From Sphingomonas sp. S2M10 (lineage in GTDB: Bacteria > Pseudomonadota > Alphaproteobacteria > Sphingomonadales > Sphingomonadaceae), in assembly GCF_012650175.1 (NCBI RefSeq), contig NZ_JAAILI010000080.1:1-64000 (forward strand): DNA of 64,000 nt, read 5' to 3'. The notes under the pieces were generated by a model, which saw nothing but the letters and a program-made list of their open reading frames with translations, was not told the origin of the DNA and made no database searches. Positions 41,738 to 50,328 of this stretch are shown here, piece by piece (the stretch's first letter is position 1; each line of letters starts with the position of its first letter). The position numbers were made by a program, and so were the translations under genes.

Positions 41738-42247
41738 ATGAAGCCGAGGATCTGCTGGAAACGGGGCGCGGCCCTGGTGGCGCCGGCGCTGCTCGCGGCG
41801 TGCGGCGGCGCGACGACGGAGAATGTCGCCGAGGATCCGGCCAATGCCGCGGTAGCACCGGGGCCGATGCTGGGCGGCGTGGACCTTTCCACCCCGCTGC
41901 AGATCCGCCCGATCGCGGGACGCGACTGGGCGCTGGACCTGGCGCCGGGCCGCATCCAGTTCCAGCAGGAGGGCGCCAAGGAGATGCCCTTCTACCCGGT
42001 CTCGCCGCGACTGGCCGCGGGCGTGGCGACCTATCCGACCGAGACCCCCGAGGGCACCGCGGTGACGATCACGCTGCGCCCCGCCGCCTGCGCCGAGGGC
42101 GCCACGCTTGCCGCCGAGGTGCGGATCGGCGCGACGCTGCTCAAGGGCTGCGCGCATGGGATGACCGTCCAGCAGATCCACCGCGAAATGTATAACGAGG
42201 CGCTCGCCGTGCCCTATGACGGGGGCAACAACAGCAGCGCGGACTGA
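41738..42247 (+). CDS. Lipoprotein, COG3650-like or MliC-like
   Basis: A 169-residue protein starting MKPRICWKRGAALVAPALLAACGG, with a lipobox LAAC at about residue 22. The start follows GAGGAGAGTGTGC. The mature region (IRPIAGRDWALDLAPGRIQFQQEG, then VTITLRPAACAEGATLAAEVRIGATLLKGCA) has two Cys that may pair. This resembles small lipoproteins of the COG3650 or heat-shock HslJ/META type, but the family call is tentative. It is divergent from the smaller lipoprotein. Confidence 0.68.
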   Translation: MKPRICWKRGAALVAPALLAACGGATTENVAEDPANAAVAPGPMLGGVDLSTPLQIRPIAGRDWALDLAPGRIQFQQEGAKEMPFYPVSPRLAAGVATYPTETPEGTAVTITLRPAACAEGATLAAEVRIGATLLKGCAHGMTVQQIHREMYNEALAVPYDGGNNSSAD

Positions 42248-42447
42248 GCGTCGGCGCCGGTCGCGCGCGGGCCGGCGACATCCGGCCCCGCGGCTTGCCT
42301 GCGCGCGACAAAGCGCGTAGGGGCCTGCCATTCGCATGGACCCGGTGCAATTCCGGGTGGCTATTCCGGCCGCCGATCCGCCGGACAACAACACGCACCA
42401 GCTTCCAAAGCGCGCCTCCGCGCCAGGTGCCTTGTTGTGGAACATCA

Positions 42448-43944
42448 ATGACCTTCCATTTTGCTGCATACCGCCGTCAGTGGTTCACGGGCGGTACCGC
42501 CGCCCGCCGCGACATCCTCGCCGGCATCGTCGTCGCCTTGGCCCTGATCCCCGAGGCGATCGGCTTCTCGCTGATCTCCGGGGTCGATCCCCGCGTCGGG
42601 CTGTACGCCTCGGTCGCGATCGCGATGACGATCGCGCTGATCGGCGGCAGGCCCGGCATGATCTCGGCCGCGACGGCAGCGGTCGCCGTCGTCGTCGGTC
42701 CGCTGGTTCGCGAGCACGGCGTCGAGTATCTCTTCGCCGCGACCATCCTGATGGGCGTGATCCAGATCGCCGCCGGACTGCTGCGGCTCGACCTTGTCAT
42801 GCAGTTCGTCTCGCGCTCGGTCATCACCGGGTTCGTCAACGCGCTGGCGATCCTCATCTTCCTGGCGCAGCTGCCGCAACTGATCGGAGTCGGCTGGGAG
42901 ACCTATGCAATGGTGGCCGCCGGACTTGCCATCATCTACGGGCTTCCGCGCATCACCACCGCGGTGCCCTCACCGCTGGTCGCGATTCTGGTGCTGAGCG
43001 CGATCAGCCTGAGCGCGGCGCCGCCGGTTCAGATGGTGGGCGACATGGGGAAGCTGCCGGAGGGGCTGCCGAGCCTCGCGCTGCCGCACGTGCCGCTCAC
43101 CCTGGAGACGCTGCGCATCCTCTTCCCCTATGCGCTGACCATGGCGGCGGTAGGGCTGCTGGAATCGCTGCTCACCGCCCAAATCGTCGACGACATGACC
43201 GATAGCGACAGCGACAAGCGCGTGGAGTGCGCCGGCCAGGGCGGCGCGAACATCGTGGCCGCGCTGTTCGGCGGCATGGGCGGCTGCGCGATGATCGGCC
43301 AGTCGGTCATCAACGTCACCTCGGGCGGGCGTGGGCGACTGTCGACCTTCGTCGCGGGGGCGTTCCTGCTGTTTCTGCTCGCCGTGCTGGGGCCCTATGT
43401 GGGGCGCGTGCCGATGCCCGCGCTGGTCGCGGTGATGATCATGGTGTCGATCGGCACGTTCAGCTGGAATTCCATCCCCAATCTGCGCCGCCATCCGCTG
43501 CCGTCGTCCGTCGTGATGCTGACGACGGTGATCGTCGTGGTCGCCACGCGCGATCTGTCGCTGGGCGTGCTGGCGGGCGTCCTGCTCTCCGGCATCTTCT
43601 TCGCGGGCAAGGTGCAGCGCCTGTTCGCGGTGGAACGCAGCCTTTCCGACGATGGCGCACGCGCGATCTACTGGGTGAGCGGCGAGATCTTCTTCGCCTC
43701 CGTCGATCGCTTCACCCGCGCCTTCCAGGTGGAGGAACGCGCCCCCGCGGTGCGGATCGACGTGTCGGCGGCGCACTTCTGGGACATTTCGGGCGTGGGC
43801 GCGCTCGACAAGATCGTCGCGAGACTGCGCCGCGAGGGGCGGGCGGTGGACGTGGTCGGGTATAACCGCGCCAGCGCCGACTTGGTCGATCGCTTCGCGC
43901 TGCACGACAAGACCGGGGTCGAGATGGGGTTGGCGCCGCATTGA
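42448..43944 (+). CDS. SulP-family anion permease with STAS domain
   Basis: A 498-residue inner-membrane transporter. The membrane part (about 25-385) has about 10-12 helices, including DILAGIVVALALIPEAIGFSLISGV (about 23-47), GLYASVAIAMTIALIGGRPGMIS, and QGGANIVAALFGGMGGCAMIGQSVINVTSGGRGRLS (about 261-296), a SulP signature. A C-terminal STAS domain (about 400-490) carries VSAAHFWDISGVGALD, with the usual Ser. Members move sulfate, bicarbonate, nitrate or other anions; the substrate cannot be assigned. The ATG at 42448 has a weak ribosome site, and the 200 bases upstream show no gene. Confidence 0.87.
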   Translation: MTFHFAAYRRQWFTGGTAARRDILAGIVVALALIPEAIGFSLISGVDPRVGLYASVAIAMTIALIGGRPGMISAATAAVAVVVGPLVREHGVEYLFAATILMGVIQIAAGLLRLDLVMQFVSRSVITGFVNALAILIFLAQLPQLIGVGWETYAMVAAGLAIIYGLPRITTAVPSPLVAILVLSAISLSAAPPVQMVGDMGKLPEGLPSLALPHVPLTLETLRILFPYALTMAAVGLLESLLTAQIVDDMTDSDSDKRVECAGQGGANIVAALFGGMGGCAMIGQSVINVTSGGRGRLSTFVAGAFLLFLLAVLGPYVGRVPMPALVAVMIMVSIGTFSWNSIPNLRRHPLPSSVVMLTTVIVVVATRDLSLGVLAGVLLSGIFFAGKVQRLFAVERSLSDDGARAIYWVSGEIFFASVDRFTRAFQVEERAPAVRIDVSAAHFWDISGVGALDKIVARLRREGRAVDVVGYNRASADLVDRFALHDKTGVEMGLAPH

Positions 43945-43974
43945 GTTCGGCGGCACCCCGCGACGCGCGCCGCG

Positions 43975-45300
43975 CTAGGGCAGGACGGTCGCCGCCGGTA
44001 TCGTGAACGCGAAGGTGGCGCCGCCGCCGGGTGTCTCCTCGGCCCAGATGCGGCCGTCATGCCCCTCGATCAGGTGGAGGGAAATGGCGAGGCCCAGGCC
44101 GAGCCCGCTGCCCGTGTCGCAGCGACCGTTGCCGAGCCCGGGATGGAAGAGGATGTCGCGCTGTTCCGGCGCCACGCCCGGGCCGTTGTCGATCACCCGG
44201 ATGGTGACTTCGGCGGGGTCCTGCTTCTCCGCGGTCACGAGAATAGCCGCTCCGCCATGGTGCTGGCAGGCCTCGCCGGCATTGCGCAGCAGGTTGGCGA
44301 GGACCTGGACGATCTGGACATTGTCGAACCGGGCGCACTGGGCCTCTGGCGCGACACGGATCGTCACCGGCGGCAGCAGCAGCGGCGCGGCGGCACGGAC
44401 GAGGTGCAGCGCCTCCTCGATGCTGGTCGCGACCGAGCGGTTCTCCATTACCAGATCGTCGTGCCGCACCATGCGGCGAATGCGGCGGATGATCTCGCCG
44501 GCGCGCTGCAACTGCTGTTCGGCGGCGGTGGTGAGGTCGCGCGTGCGTTCGTCGCTGTCCGGCGATAGCCGGATCGCCGCCATGTAGTTGGCTGCGGCCG
44601 ACAGGGGCTGGTTCAGTTCGTGCGCCACCGTCGCGGCGATCGAGCCGAGCGCGCTGGCGCGGGTGAGCTCGAGCATCTGACGCTCGATCGTCACCCGCTC
44701 GGCAAGCATGCGATCCCGCTCCTGCAGCCGGGCGCGCAACTCCCGATCGACGCCGATGCGATGCTTGGCCAGCGTGACATAGCTCGCCAGCGTCTGGAGG
44801 AACTGCAGTTCGGTCTCGGTGAAGCCGCCGCGGCCGCGGCGGCCGAAGGCGAGCGTGCCCAGCAGCACGTCCTTGTGAAGCAGCGGCGTGCAGAAACAGG
44901 CGTCCAGCCCCATGCCGCGCGCATAGGCGAGCCGGGGATCGTCGGACTGCTGGATATCGCGGGCGATCATCGGCTGCAGGCTCTCCGCCACGCCGCCGCA
45001 GATCGCGATGCCGAGCGGCACATGCTGCCTGTCGGCGATCTCGTCGGGCGTGATACCGGCCCAGGCGCTGAGATCGAGGCCCTCGCCATCGAACGCGTAA
45101 TGGAAGAAGACGTCGAGCTCGACTTCGCTGCGGATCAGACCGAAGATGCGGTCGAGCGCGGGCGCGAGGTCCTCGGCCTGGAGCAGATCGCTGGCGCTGA
45201 CCGCGAGCAGTTCGAGAAAGCGATAGGGCGGCGCGTCCGCTGCCGCCGCGCTAGGGGCCTGGCCGCTGGGGCGGAAAAGGGCGCTACGGCGGTTCAGCAT
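43975..45300 (-). CDS. Soluble GAF-domain sensor histidine kinase
   Basis: The 441-residue kinase has no signal or membrane helix. A GAF domain covers about 28-180 (FFHYAFDGEGL, FCTPLLHKDVLLGTLAFGRRG), then a coiled coil (about 182-215). HisKA contains SIAATVAHELNQPLSAAANYM (about 222-242; His phosphorylation site), and HATPase_c has QVLANLLRNAGEACQHH (N box, about 332-348), DNGPGVAPEQ (G1) and GSGLGLGLAISLHLIEGHDG. The HELNQPL form is that of FixL-like kinases. No response regulator is adjacent. The short upstream region (45301-45409) has two GCTACTG repeats. Confidence 0.87.
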   Translation of the reverse strand: MLNRRSALFRPSGQAPSAAAADAPPYRFLELLAVSASDLLQAEDLAPALDRIFGLIRSEVELDVFFHYAFDGEGLDLSAWAGITPDEIADRQHVPLGIAICGGVAESLQPMIARDIQQSDDPRLAYARGMGLDACFCTPLLHKDVLLGTLAFGRRGRGGFTETELQFLQTLASYVTLAKHRIGVDRELRARLQERDRMLAERVTIERQMLELTRASALGSIAATVAHELNQPLSAAANYMAAIRLSPDSDERTRDLTTAAEQQLQRAGEIIRRIRRMVRHDDLVMENRSVATSIEEALHLVRAAAPLLLPPVTIRVAPEAQCARFDNVQIVQVLANLLRNAGEACQHHGGAAILVTAEKQDPAEVTIRVIDNGPGVAPEQRDILFHPGLGNGRCDTGSGLGLGLAISLHLIEGHDGRIWAEETPGGGATFAFTIPAATVLP

Positions 45301-45409
45301 GGCTAAGCTCTTGGCAAAAAGGGCTATGCCTCGGCCGTGTCGGCCACCACTCCGTATTGCTACTGACTCTCAGCGGGTTGCGAGACACTCGCGATTATGT
45401 ACGCTACTG

Positions 45410-45928
45410 CTAATCAGTATCATCGCCCATCGCCCCAGCGAAGATGGAGAGTTCCGCCCATTTCGGCGCCTTCGCGGCAAGGCCGACGGTGTGCAGCGGA
45501 CTGGAGGACGGCAGGTTGAGGATGGTGTAACGCGCCGCCGCTGCGCCCAGGTTGCGCAGGCCGTGGCGGGACGCCGTGGCGCCGTTGAAGGCGATTGCGC
45601 GCAGCTGCGGCAGCGTGGCGGCGAGCGCGGCGATGTCGTGCGGCTCGATGTCGCGCAGCGCGGCGTCGGTGCTGCCGGGGCGGGTGGCGCTGGCGACGAC
45701 GTCCCACAGCCCGATGCGCGCGGCACGCAGCGCGGCGAGGCGCTCGTCATAGGGCAGCGGCACGAGGTCGCGCCCGGCGGCGGGGGAGATCAGCTGCCAG
45801 AACTGGTTCTGCGGATGCGCATAATAGCGCGCCGCCGCCAGCGACCGCTCGCCGGGCAGCGAGCCTAGGACGAGGACGCGGGTGTCGGGCGCGACGACGT
45901 GCGGGAAGCTGTGCTTGCGTTCGGGCAT
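45410..45928 (-). CDS. Hypoxanthine/deoxyinosine DNA glycosylase (UDG superfamily, family 6)
   Basis: A 172-residue base-excision enzyme. Residues VLVLGSLPGERSLAAARYYAHPQNQFWQLI (about 19-48) contain the catalytic-motif region of the HDG subfamily, and ILNLPSSSPLHTVG (about 135-148) is the second motif. Members remove hypoxanthine (deaminated adenine) from DNA. Start MPERKHSFPHV at 45928 is favoured; the frame opens upstream. The absence of a usable Asp after the GSLPG is expected for this subfamily. Confidence 0.82.
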   Translation of the reverse strand: MPERKHSFPHVVAPDTRVLVLGSLPGERSLAAARYYAHPQNQFWQLISPAAGRDLVPLPYDERLAALRAARIGLWDVVASATRPGSTDAALRDIEPHDIAALAATLPQLRAIAFNGATASRHGLRNLGAAAARYTILNLPSSSPLHTVGLAAKAPKWAELSIFAGAMGDDTD

Positions 45929-45971
45929 GGGGTTGGGGGTAGACCGGGTGGCGCGGGGCGGGAAGTGGTGG

Positions 45972-46343
45972 TTAGCTGCCGTTCGGCTCGACAACCAAGA
46001 CCTCAAAGCTTGCGACCTGCGTAGAGCTCATCGCTCTGGCAAGCTCACGGTCTCGGTAGCCTGGCTGGACGACTAGCCAATCGACGAACCTGTCTCGACC
46101 AGCCGCCTCGAGAGGGAAGATAGCAGCGGGATCAGAGTGATCTGAGTACAGCAGGAAAACTACATCAGCGCCCCAAGGGCCACTATCATCTGTGGCCACC
46201 ACAACCCGACGCAAATCACGAATGGCCAACCTTCGTTCATCACCCTGACCATCGCTAGTCACGATGTCCTCACCAGCCAAATCGACCATCCACACCGCCA
46301 GAGGCGACGTTCCCACGAGCCATTTTCGTAACCAGCCGAACAT
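45972..46343 (-). CDS. Hypothetical protein with N-terminal hydrophobic segment
   Basis: Not recognised; 123 residues from MFGWLRKWLVG. The N-terminus is hydrophobic and basic, and the rest is a compact acidic domain (DDSGPWGADVVFLLYSDHSDPAAIFPLEAAGRDRFVDWLVVQPGYRDRELARAM). It lies in a stretch with lower GC and rarer codons than the flanks, together with the next short frame, so the pair may be recently acquired. Confidence 0.6.
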   Translation of the reverse strand: MFGWLRKWLVGTSPLAVWMVDLAGEDIVTSDGQGDERRLAIRDLRRVVVATDDSGPWGADVVFLLYSDHSDPAAIFPLEAAGRDRFVDWLVVQPGYRDRELARAMSSTQVASFEVLVVEPNGS

Positions 46344-46396
46344 AACCGGTGCTTTACGCCGTATTCGGTATGTCGGATACTGGGGCGTTATTGGTC

Positions 46397-46564
46397 TCAC
46401 GCTTCCCATCGCAAGCGGCGTCGCGCTAGATCGTAGAAGCCCACCGTTAAAACACCCGCAAGGCCTGCGCCAACCTCCGGCGGAGCGGAGGTTAAGTGCT
46501 CGCAAAGCAACGCTAGAAGTCCGCCTGCGGTTATGGCGATCAAGAGGGCTAGGGGGCGTCTCAT
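46397..46564 (-). CDS. Small two-helix membrane peptide, unannotated
   Basis: A 55-residue frame. It starts MRRPLALLIAITAGGLLALL and later has AGLAGVLTVGFYDLARR, giving two hydrophobic stretches around a short PPEVG turn with a basic end. It lies 53 bases upstream of the previous gene on the same strand and shares its low-GC codon use. There is no clear ribosome site, so confidence is moderate. Function unknown; holin-like length and shape are only suggestive. Confidence 0.45.
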   Translation of the reverse strand: MRRPLALLIAITAGGLLALLCEHLTSAPPEVGAGLAGVLTVGFYDLARRRLRWEA

Positions 46565-46674
46565 GGCGACAGACTAGCAGCATGACGTGCCTCCGCTAGT
46601 GGGCGGAAAGCGCCGGACGCGATTCCCGCATCGTGCGGCTTTCCGCCCGGATGGAAACGGCGTATCCTGCGCCC

Positions 46675-47004
46675 ATGGTACGCACGATCACCCGCTACCG
46701 GGACTTCTGGCCCCATTATCTGCGCGAGCATGCCAAGCCGGCAACGCGCCGGCTGCATTATGTCGGCACCGCGCTGACCTTCGCCGCGCTCGCCGCCGGC
46801 CTGTTGCTGAACGCCTGGTGGCTGATCGCCATCCCGCTCGCCGGCTATGGCTTCGCCTGGGGCGCGCATTTCGGGGTGGAGCGCAACCGGCCCGCCACCT
46901 TCACCTATCCGCTCTGGTCGCTCCTCTCGGACTATCGGATGTTCTTCCTGTGGATCGGCGGGCGGCTGGGGCCGCATCTGAAGCAGGCCGGGGTCGGCCA
47001 ATAG
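46675..47004 (+). CDS. Mpo1-like (DUF962) membrane protein
   Basis: A 109-residue protein. YRDFWPHYLREHAKPATRRLHYVGTALTF (about 7-35) and YGFAWGAHFGVERNRPATFTYPLWSLLSDYRMF (about 56-88) carry the conserved His and Tyr/Trp motifs of the DUF962 family, whose yeast member Mpo1 is an iron-dependent dioxygenase acting on 2-hydroxy fatty acids. Two to three membrane segments are visible. In a sphingolipid-making organism such an activity is plausible, but this is family inference. An ATG at 46651 would add eight residues. Confidence 0.82.
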   Translation: MVRTITRYRDFWPHYLREHAKPATRRLHYVGTALTFAALAAGLLLNAWWLIAIPLAGYGFAWGAHFGVERNRPATFTYPLWSLLSDYRMFFLWIGGRLGPHLKQAGVGQ

Positions 47005-47050
47005 ATTGCGTTGCTTGCGTGCGGCGGGGGCGCCCTCCTATCTAGCGCCC

Positions 47051-48031
47051 ATGCACGTTTCCCAGAACACGCTCGCGCTGATCGGCAACACCCCGCTCGT
47101 CCGCCTGAAGGGTCCCAGCGACGAAACCGGCTGCGACATCTTCGCCAAGTGCGAATTCGCCAATCCCGGCGCCTCGGTGAAGGACCGCGCGGCGCTCTAC
47201 ATCGTCAACGATGCCGAGGAGCGCGGCCTGCTCGCGCCCGGCGGCACGATCGTCGAGGGCACGGCGGGGAACACGGGTATCGGCCTCGCGCTGGTCGCCA
47301 ATGCCAAGGGCTATCGCACGATCATCGTGATGCCCGAGACCCAGTCGCGCGAGAAGATGGACACGCTGCGCGCGCTCGGCGCCGAGCTGGTGCTGGTGCC
47401 GGCCGCGCCCTATTCGAACCCCGGCCATTTCGTTCATACCAGCCGCCGGATCGCCGAGGAGACGCCCAACGCGATCTGGGCGAACCAGTTCGACAATATC
47501 GCCAACCGCAAGGCGCATATCTGCGGCACCGCCGAGGAGATCTGGACGCAGATGGAGGGCCGGATCGACGGCTTCACCTGCGCGGCGGGCACCGGCGGCA
47601 CGATCGCGGGCGTGGGGCTGGGATTGAAGGCCAAGGACGAGACGGTGACCATCGCGCTCAGCGACCCGCATGGCGCGGCGCTCTACGAATATTATGCCTG
47701 TGGCGAGCTGCGGTCCAAGGGCTCGTCGGTTGCCGAGGGGATCGGCCAGGGGCGGATCACCGGCAACCTCGAAGGCGCGCCGATCGACACCCAGTTCCGC
47801 ATCTCCGACGCGGAGGGCATGGCCTGGGTGCGGCGGCTGCTCAAGGAGGAGGGGCTGTGCCTCGGCCTGTCCTCGGGCATCAACGTCGCCGGCGCGGTGC
47901 GGCTGGCCCGTGCCCTGGGGCCGGGCAAGCGGGTGGCGACGATCCTGTGCGACACCGGCTTCCGCTATCTCTCCACGCTGTACAATCCGGCGTGGCTGGA
48001 AGCGAAGGGGCTTGCGGCACCGGTAGCGTGA
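47051..48031 (+). CDS. cysK: Cysteine synthase family, PLP enzyme
   Basis: The 326-residue enzyme makes cysteine from O-acetylserine and sulfide with PLP bound to Lys in NPGASVKDRAAL (about 33-44). Other signatures: ALIGNTPLVRL (about 9-19), GTIVEGTAGNTGIGLALVA (about 62-80; phosphate-binding loop), and the C-terminal SSGINVAGAVRLAR. GLGLKAKDETVT and SDPHGAALYEYYACGELRSKGSSVAEGIGQGR (about 208-240) are typical of the alphaproteobacterial cysteine-synthase-A-like subgroup. MHVSQNTLALIG at 47051 is the start by family; the upstream 15 codons are not part of it. The symbol is used for the family, as paralogues exist. Confidence 0.9.
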   Translation: MHVSQNTLALIGNTPLVRLKGPSDETGCDIFAKCEFANPGASVKDRAALYIVNDAEERGLLAPGGTIVEGTAGNTGIGLALVANAKGYRTIIVMPETQSREKMDTLRALGAELVLVPAAPYSNPGHFVHTSRRIAEETPNAIWANQFDNIANRKAHICGTAEEIWTQMEGRIDGFTCAAGTGGTIAGVGLGLKAKDETVTIALSDPHGAALYEYYACGELRSKGSSVAEGIGQGRITGNLEGAPIDTQFRISDAEGMAWVRRLLKEEGLCLGLSSGINVAGAVRLARALGPGKRVATILCDTGFRYLSTLYNPAWLEAKGLAAPVA

Positions 48032-48092
48032 TCGGCACGTCGAGGCTTCGCTCGACAAGCGTGCGCTTGTGCGTTACATTTATGCCACAGTC

Positions 48093-48413
48093 ATGAAAAT
48101 CGGCTCGCACCAGGACCACGCCCAGGCCATGCAGCGCATCCGCGTCGGCATGACCGGACTCGCGGCTGTCATCCTGTTGATGGTGCTGTCCTTCGCGATC
48201 TTTTCCTCGGCGAACCGCGAAGCGCCGGTAAGCGCGGCGGGGGCTTCCAACGCCGCGGTCGTCGCCAACCTGACCGGCATCGACAATGCCGCGGCGGATC
48301 GCACCCATGACGAGCCGCTTGCCGAGCTGGGCGTCGCGCCCAGCACCGACGATCCCGCCGCCGCCGCGCAGGCGCGCGAACAGGCGCATCAGCAGGACGC
48401 CGCCGGCAAGTAA
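48093..48413 (+). CDS. Small single-span membrane protein
   Basis: Not recognised; 106 residues from MKIGSHQDHAQAMQRIRVG. One membrane helix (LAAVILLMVLSFAIFSS, about 23-39) is preceded by a basic stretch, giving a cytoplasmic N-terminus and an exported Ala/Asp-rich tail ending QQDAAGK. An in-frame TTG lies at 48069. It follows cysK by 61 bases. Confidence 0.6.
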   Translation: MKIGSHQDHAQAMQRIRVGMTGLAAVILLMVLSFAIFSSANREAPVSAAGASNAAVVANLTGIDNAAADRTHDEPLAELGVAPSTDDPAAAAQAREQAHQQDAAGK

Positions 48414-48740
48414 CCCCGGGACTCGGGCGCGATCGGGGAGATGGTCCCACCGGAATCACGCTGCGGGGAGCGCCGGGGAAATTGCCCCACCGTTGCGGGA
48501 TGCCACGGGGCGGGCCATGCCGCCGTTCGCGTGTATGTGGTAAAAAAGCTGCTATCTTAGTATCTTGCGAGCAGTCCTTGCGCGCTTCGACCTGCGGCGG
48601 GGCTGCGGCGCGTCGCAGGCCGGCTGGGGCCATCCTTCAGCGATTAACCGTCTCCGCAACCGCATCGGCAGGGGTGAATGTAGAACAAAACAGGTTCATT
48701 CCAAGAAAAGCGCCAGGTGGTGGCGATGAGTGGCTGAAAT
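48414..48740. other. Non-coding region upstream of the dcw promoter
   Basis: No gene is supported. It contains an interrupted palindrome GAAC-N7-GTTC (48683-48697, GAACAAAACAGGTTC), which is not a LexA direct repeat. The remainder is GC-rich with short hairpins. Confidence 0.5.
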
Positions 48741-48774
48741 TCCCGCGCTATCCCCAACTGTCCCGTTGTCTCCC
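48741..48774 (-). promoter_or_regulatory. MraZ operator: four TCCC boxes at exact 10-bp spacing
   Basis: TCCC occurs at 48741, 48751, 48761 and 48771, which is GGGA four times on the minus strand with a strict 10-base period. MraZ is known to bind three or more TGGG-type direct repeats spaced one helical turn apart upstream of its own gene. The boxes end four bases before the -10 of the mraZ promoter, so bound MraZ would cover the -35. Confidence 0.75.
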
Positions 48775-48778
48775 GCGC

Positions 48779-48784
48779 TATAAT
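48779..48784 (+). promoter_or_regulatory. -10 element (TATAAT) of the dcw promoter
   Basis: An exact TATAAT just downstream of the MraZ boxes, about 97 bases before mraZ. The -35 (AACTGT region) is poor, which fits a regulated promoter. The untranslated leader to 48880 shows no gene. Confidence 0.6.
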
Positions 48785-48880
48785 GTGATTAAAAGGGCAC
48801 ACTAAAGGGGGGCACGAACCCTTTCTCCCGAACATCACCAGCTGGAACGCGATCCGCGCGATTCCGGCGGCGGGAGAGTC

Positions 48881-49384
48881 GTGCCCGGCTTGGGGTTTGG
48901 CGTGGCAGACAGGGAGCTCTTCGAAGGATTTGCGCTCCAGGCGGTCGACCAGAAAGGTCGCGTCGCCATACCCGCAGACCTGCGCGCTGCCGCCGAGCGC
49001 AATTCGGAGGTCCGCCAGATCGTTGTCGGCGTGCATGCGGAGGATCCGTGCCTCTCCGCGCACGATACCGGCTGGTCGCGGACCAAGTATGACCGCATCG
49101 ACAAGCTGGACCAGCAGGCGCTCGATCGGGGCGAGCAGCCCAGCGTGCGCCCCAAGCGCCGCGCCTTCGGTCTCGTCGAAAAGGCGCCGTACGACGACAG
49201 CGGGCGGTTCGTGCTGCCGCCCTTCTTCCGCGCCAAGGCCAAGATCCAGAAATGGGCCTTCTTCGTCGGCAGCGGCGACACGTTCGACATCTGGGCGCCC
49301 GACGAGCTGCTCGCGAGCGAAACCGCCGATCCCGAACTCAAGGAAATCTGCCTGTACCTGATGCAGCAAAAGGGGGCGATGTGA
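48881..49384 (+). CDS. mraZ: Transcriptional regulator MraZ
   Basis: A 167-residue DNA-binding protein that represses the dcw operon. Two SpoVT-AbrB-like MraZ domains are visible: about 11-60 (LFEGFALQAVDQKGRVAIPADLR) and about 95-140 (VEKAPYDDSGRFVLPPFFRAKA), both with the DxKGR/DxSGR turn. The GTG at 48881 follows GGGAGAG; a GTG at 48902 would give the shorter MADRELFEG form common in the family. Its stop overlaps rsmH by four bases. Confidence 0.93.
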   Translation: MPGLGFGVADRELFEGFALQAVDQKGRVAIPADLRAAAERNSEVRQIVVGVHAEDPCLSAHDTGWSRTKYDRIDKLDQQALDRGEQPSVRPKRRAFGLVEKAPYDDSGRFVLPPFFRAKAKIQKWAFFVGSGDTFDIWAPDELLASETADPELKEICLYLMQQKGAM

Positions 49385-50328
49385 CCGACGCGCCCCATAT
49401 CCCCGTGCTGCTCGACGAGGTGCTGGACGCGCTCGCGATTGCGCCCGGCGAAACCCATGTCGACGGCACCTTCGGCGCCGGCGGCTATACGCGCGCCATG
49501 CTCGGCGCCGGTGCGAAGGTTGCGGCGTTCGACCGCGACCCGACCGCGATCGCCAATGGCGCGCGGCTGGTCGCGGAGAGCGACGGCAAGCTCACGCTGA
49601 TCCATGCGCCGTTCAGCCGTCTGGCCGAAGAGCTGGACGCACGCGGGCTGGCGCCCGTGGACGGCGTGGTGCTCGATATCGGCGTCTCCTCGATGCAGCT
49701 CGACCAGGCCGAGCGCGGCTTCTCGTTCCAGCAGGACGGGCCGCTCGACATGCGGATGGCGGGCGAGGGGATGAGTGCGGCCGACTGGCTCAACAGCGCC
49801 GACGAGGGCGAGATCGCCGATGTGCTGTTCCACTTCGGCGAGGAACCGCGTGCGCGGCGCGTGGCCAAGTTCATCGTCGAGGCGCGGCCGCTGACCCGCA
49901 CGTCCGAGCTGGCGGCGGTGGTGCGCCGCGCGCTCGGCCATCGCCCGCACGACAAGAAGGATCCCGCGACGCGGACCTTCCAGGCGGTGCGCATCCACAT
50001 CAACCGCGAGCTGGACGAACTGACCGACGTGCTGGTCGCCGCCGAGCGCGTGCTCAAGCCCGGCGGGCGGCTGGTGGTGGTGAGCTTCCACAGCCTGGAG
50101 GACCGGCTGGTCAAGCGCTTCTTCCGCGAACGCAGCGGCAGCACGCCGGCGGGGTCGCGGCATCGCCCGGCGGTGGGTCCGCGGGCGGAACCGAGTTTCG
50201 AGACGCCCGCCAAGGCCGTGCGCCCGGGCGAGGCGGAGTTGGTGCGTAACCCACGCGCCCGATCGGCCACGCTGCGCGCCGCGCGGCGGACCGGGGCGGC
50301 GCCGTGGTCGGGTGAGGACAAGGTGTGA
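49381..50328 (+). CDS. rsmH: 16S rRNA (cytosine-1402-N4)-methyltransferase
   Basis: The 315-residue enzyme methylates C1402 in the ribosomal P site. Starting at the GTG overlapping mraZ, it reads TDAPHIPVLLDEVLDAL. SAM-binding VDGTFGAGGYTRAML (about 28-42), GVVLDIGVSSMQLDQAERGFSFQQDGPLDMRM (about 94-125) and SFHSLEDRLVKRFFR (about 234-248) are diagnostic. The C-terminal 50 residues are basic. Its stop overlaps ftsL by one base (TGATG). Confidence 0.96.
   Translation: MTDAPHIPVLLDEVLDALAIAPGETHVDGTFGAGGYTRAMLGAGAKVAAFDRDPTAIANGARLVAESDGKLTLIHAPFSRLAEELDARGLAPVDGVVLDIGVSSMQLDQAERGFSFQQDGPLDMRMAGEGMSAADWLNSADEGEIADVLFHFGEEPRARRVAKFIVEARPLTRTSELAAVVRRALGHRPHDKKDPATRTFQAVRIHINRELDELTDVLVAAERVLKPGGRLVVVSFHSLEDRLVKRFFRERSGSTPAGSRHRPAVGPRAEPSFETPAKAVRPGEAELVRNPRARSATLRAARRTGAAPWSGEDKV

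Noticed and set aside
48683..48697. LexA box before mraZ
   Set aside because: GAAC-N7-GTTC is an inverted, not direct, repeat and does not fit the alphaproteobacterial LexA consensus.
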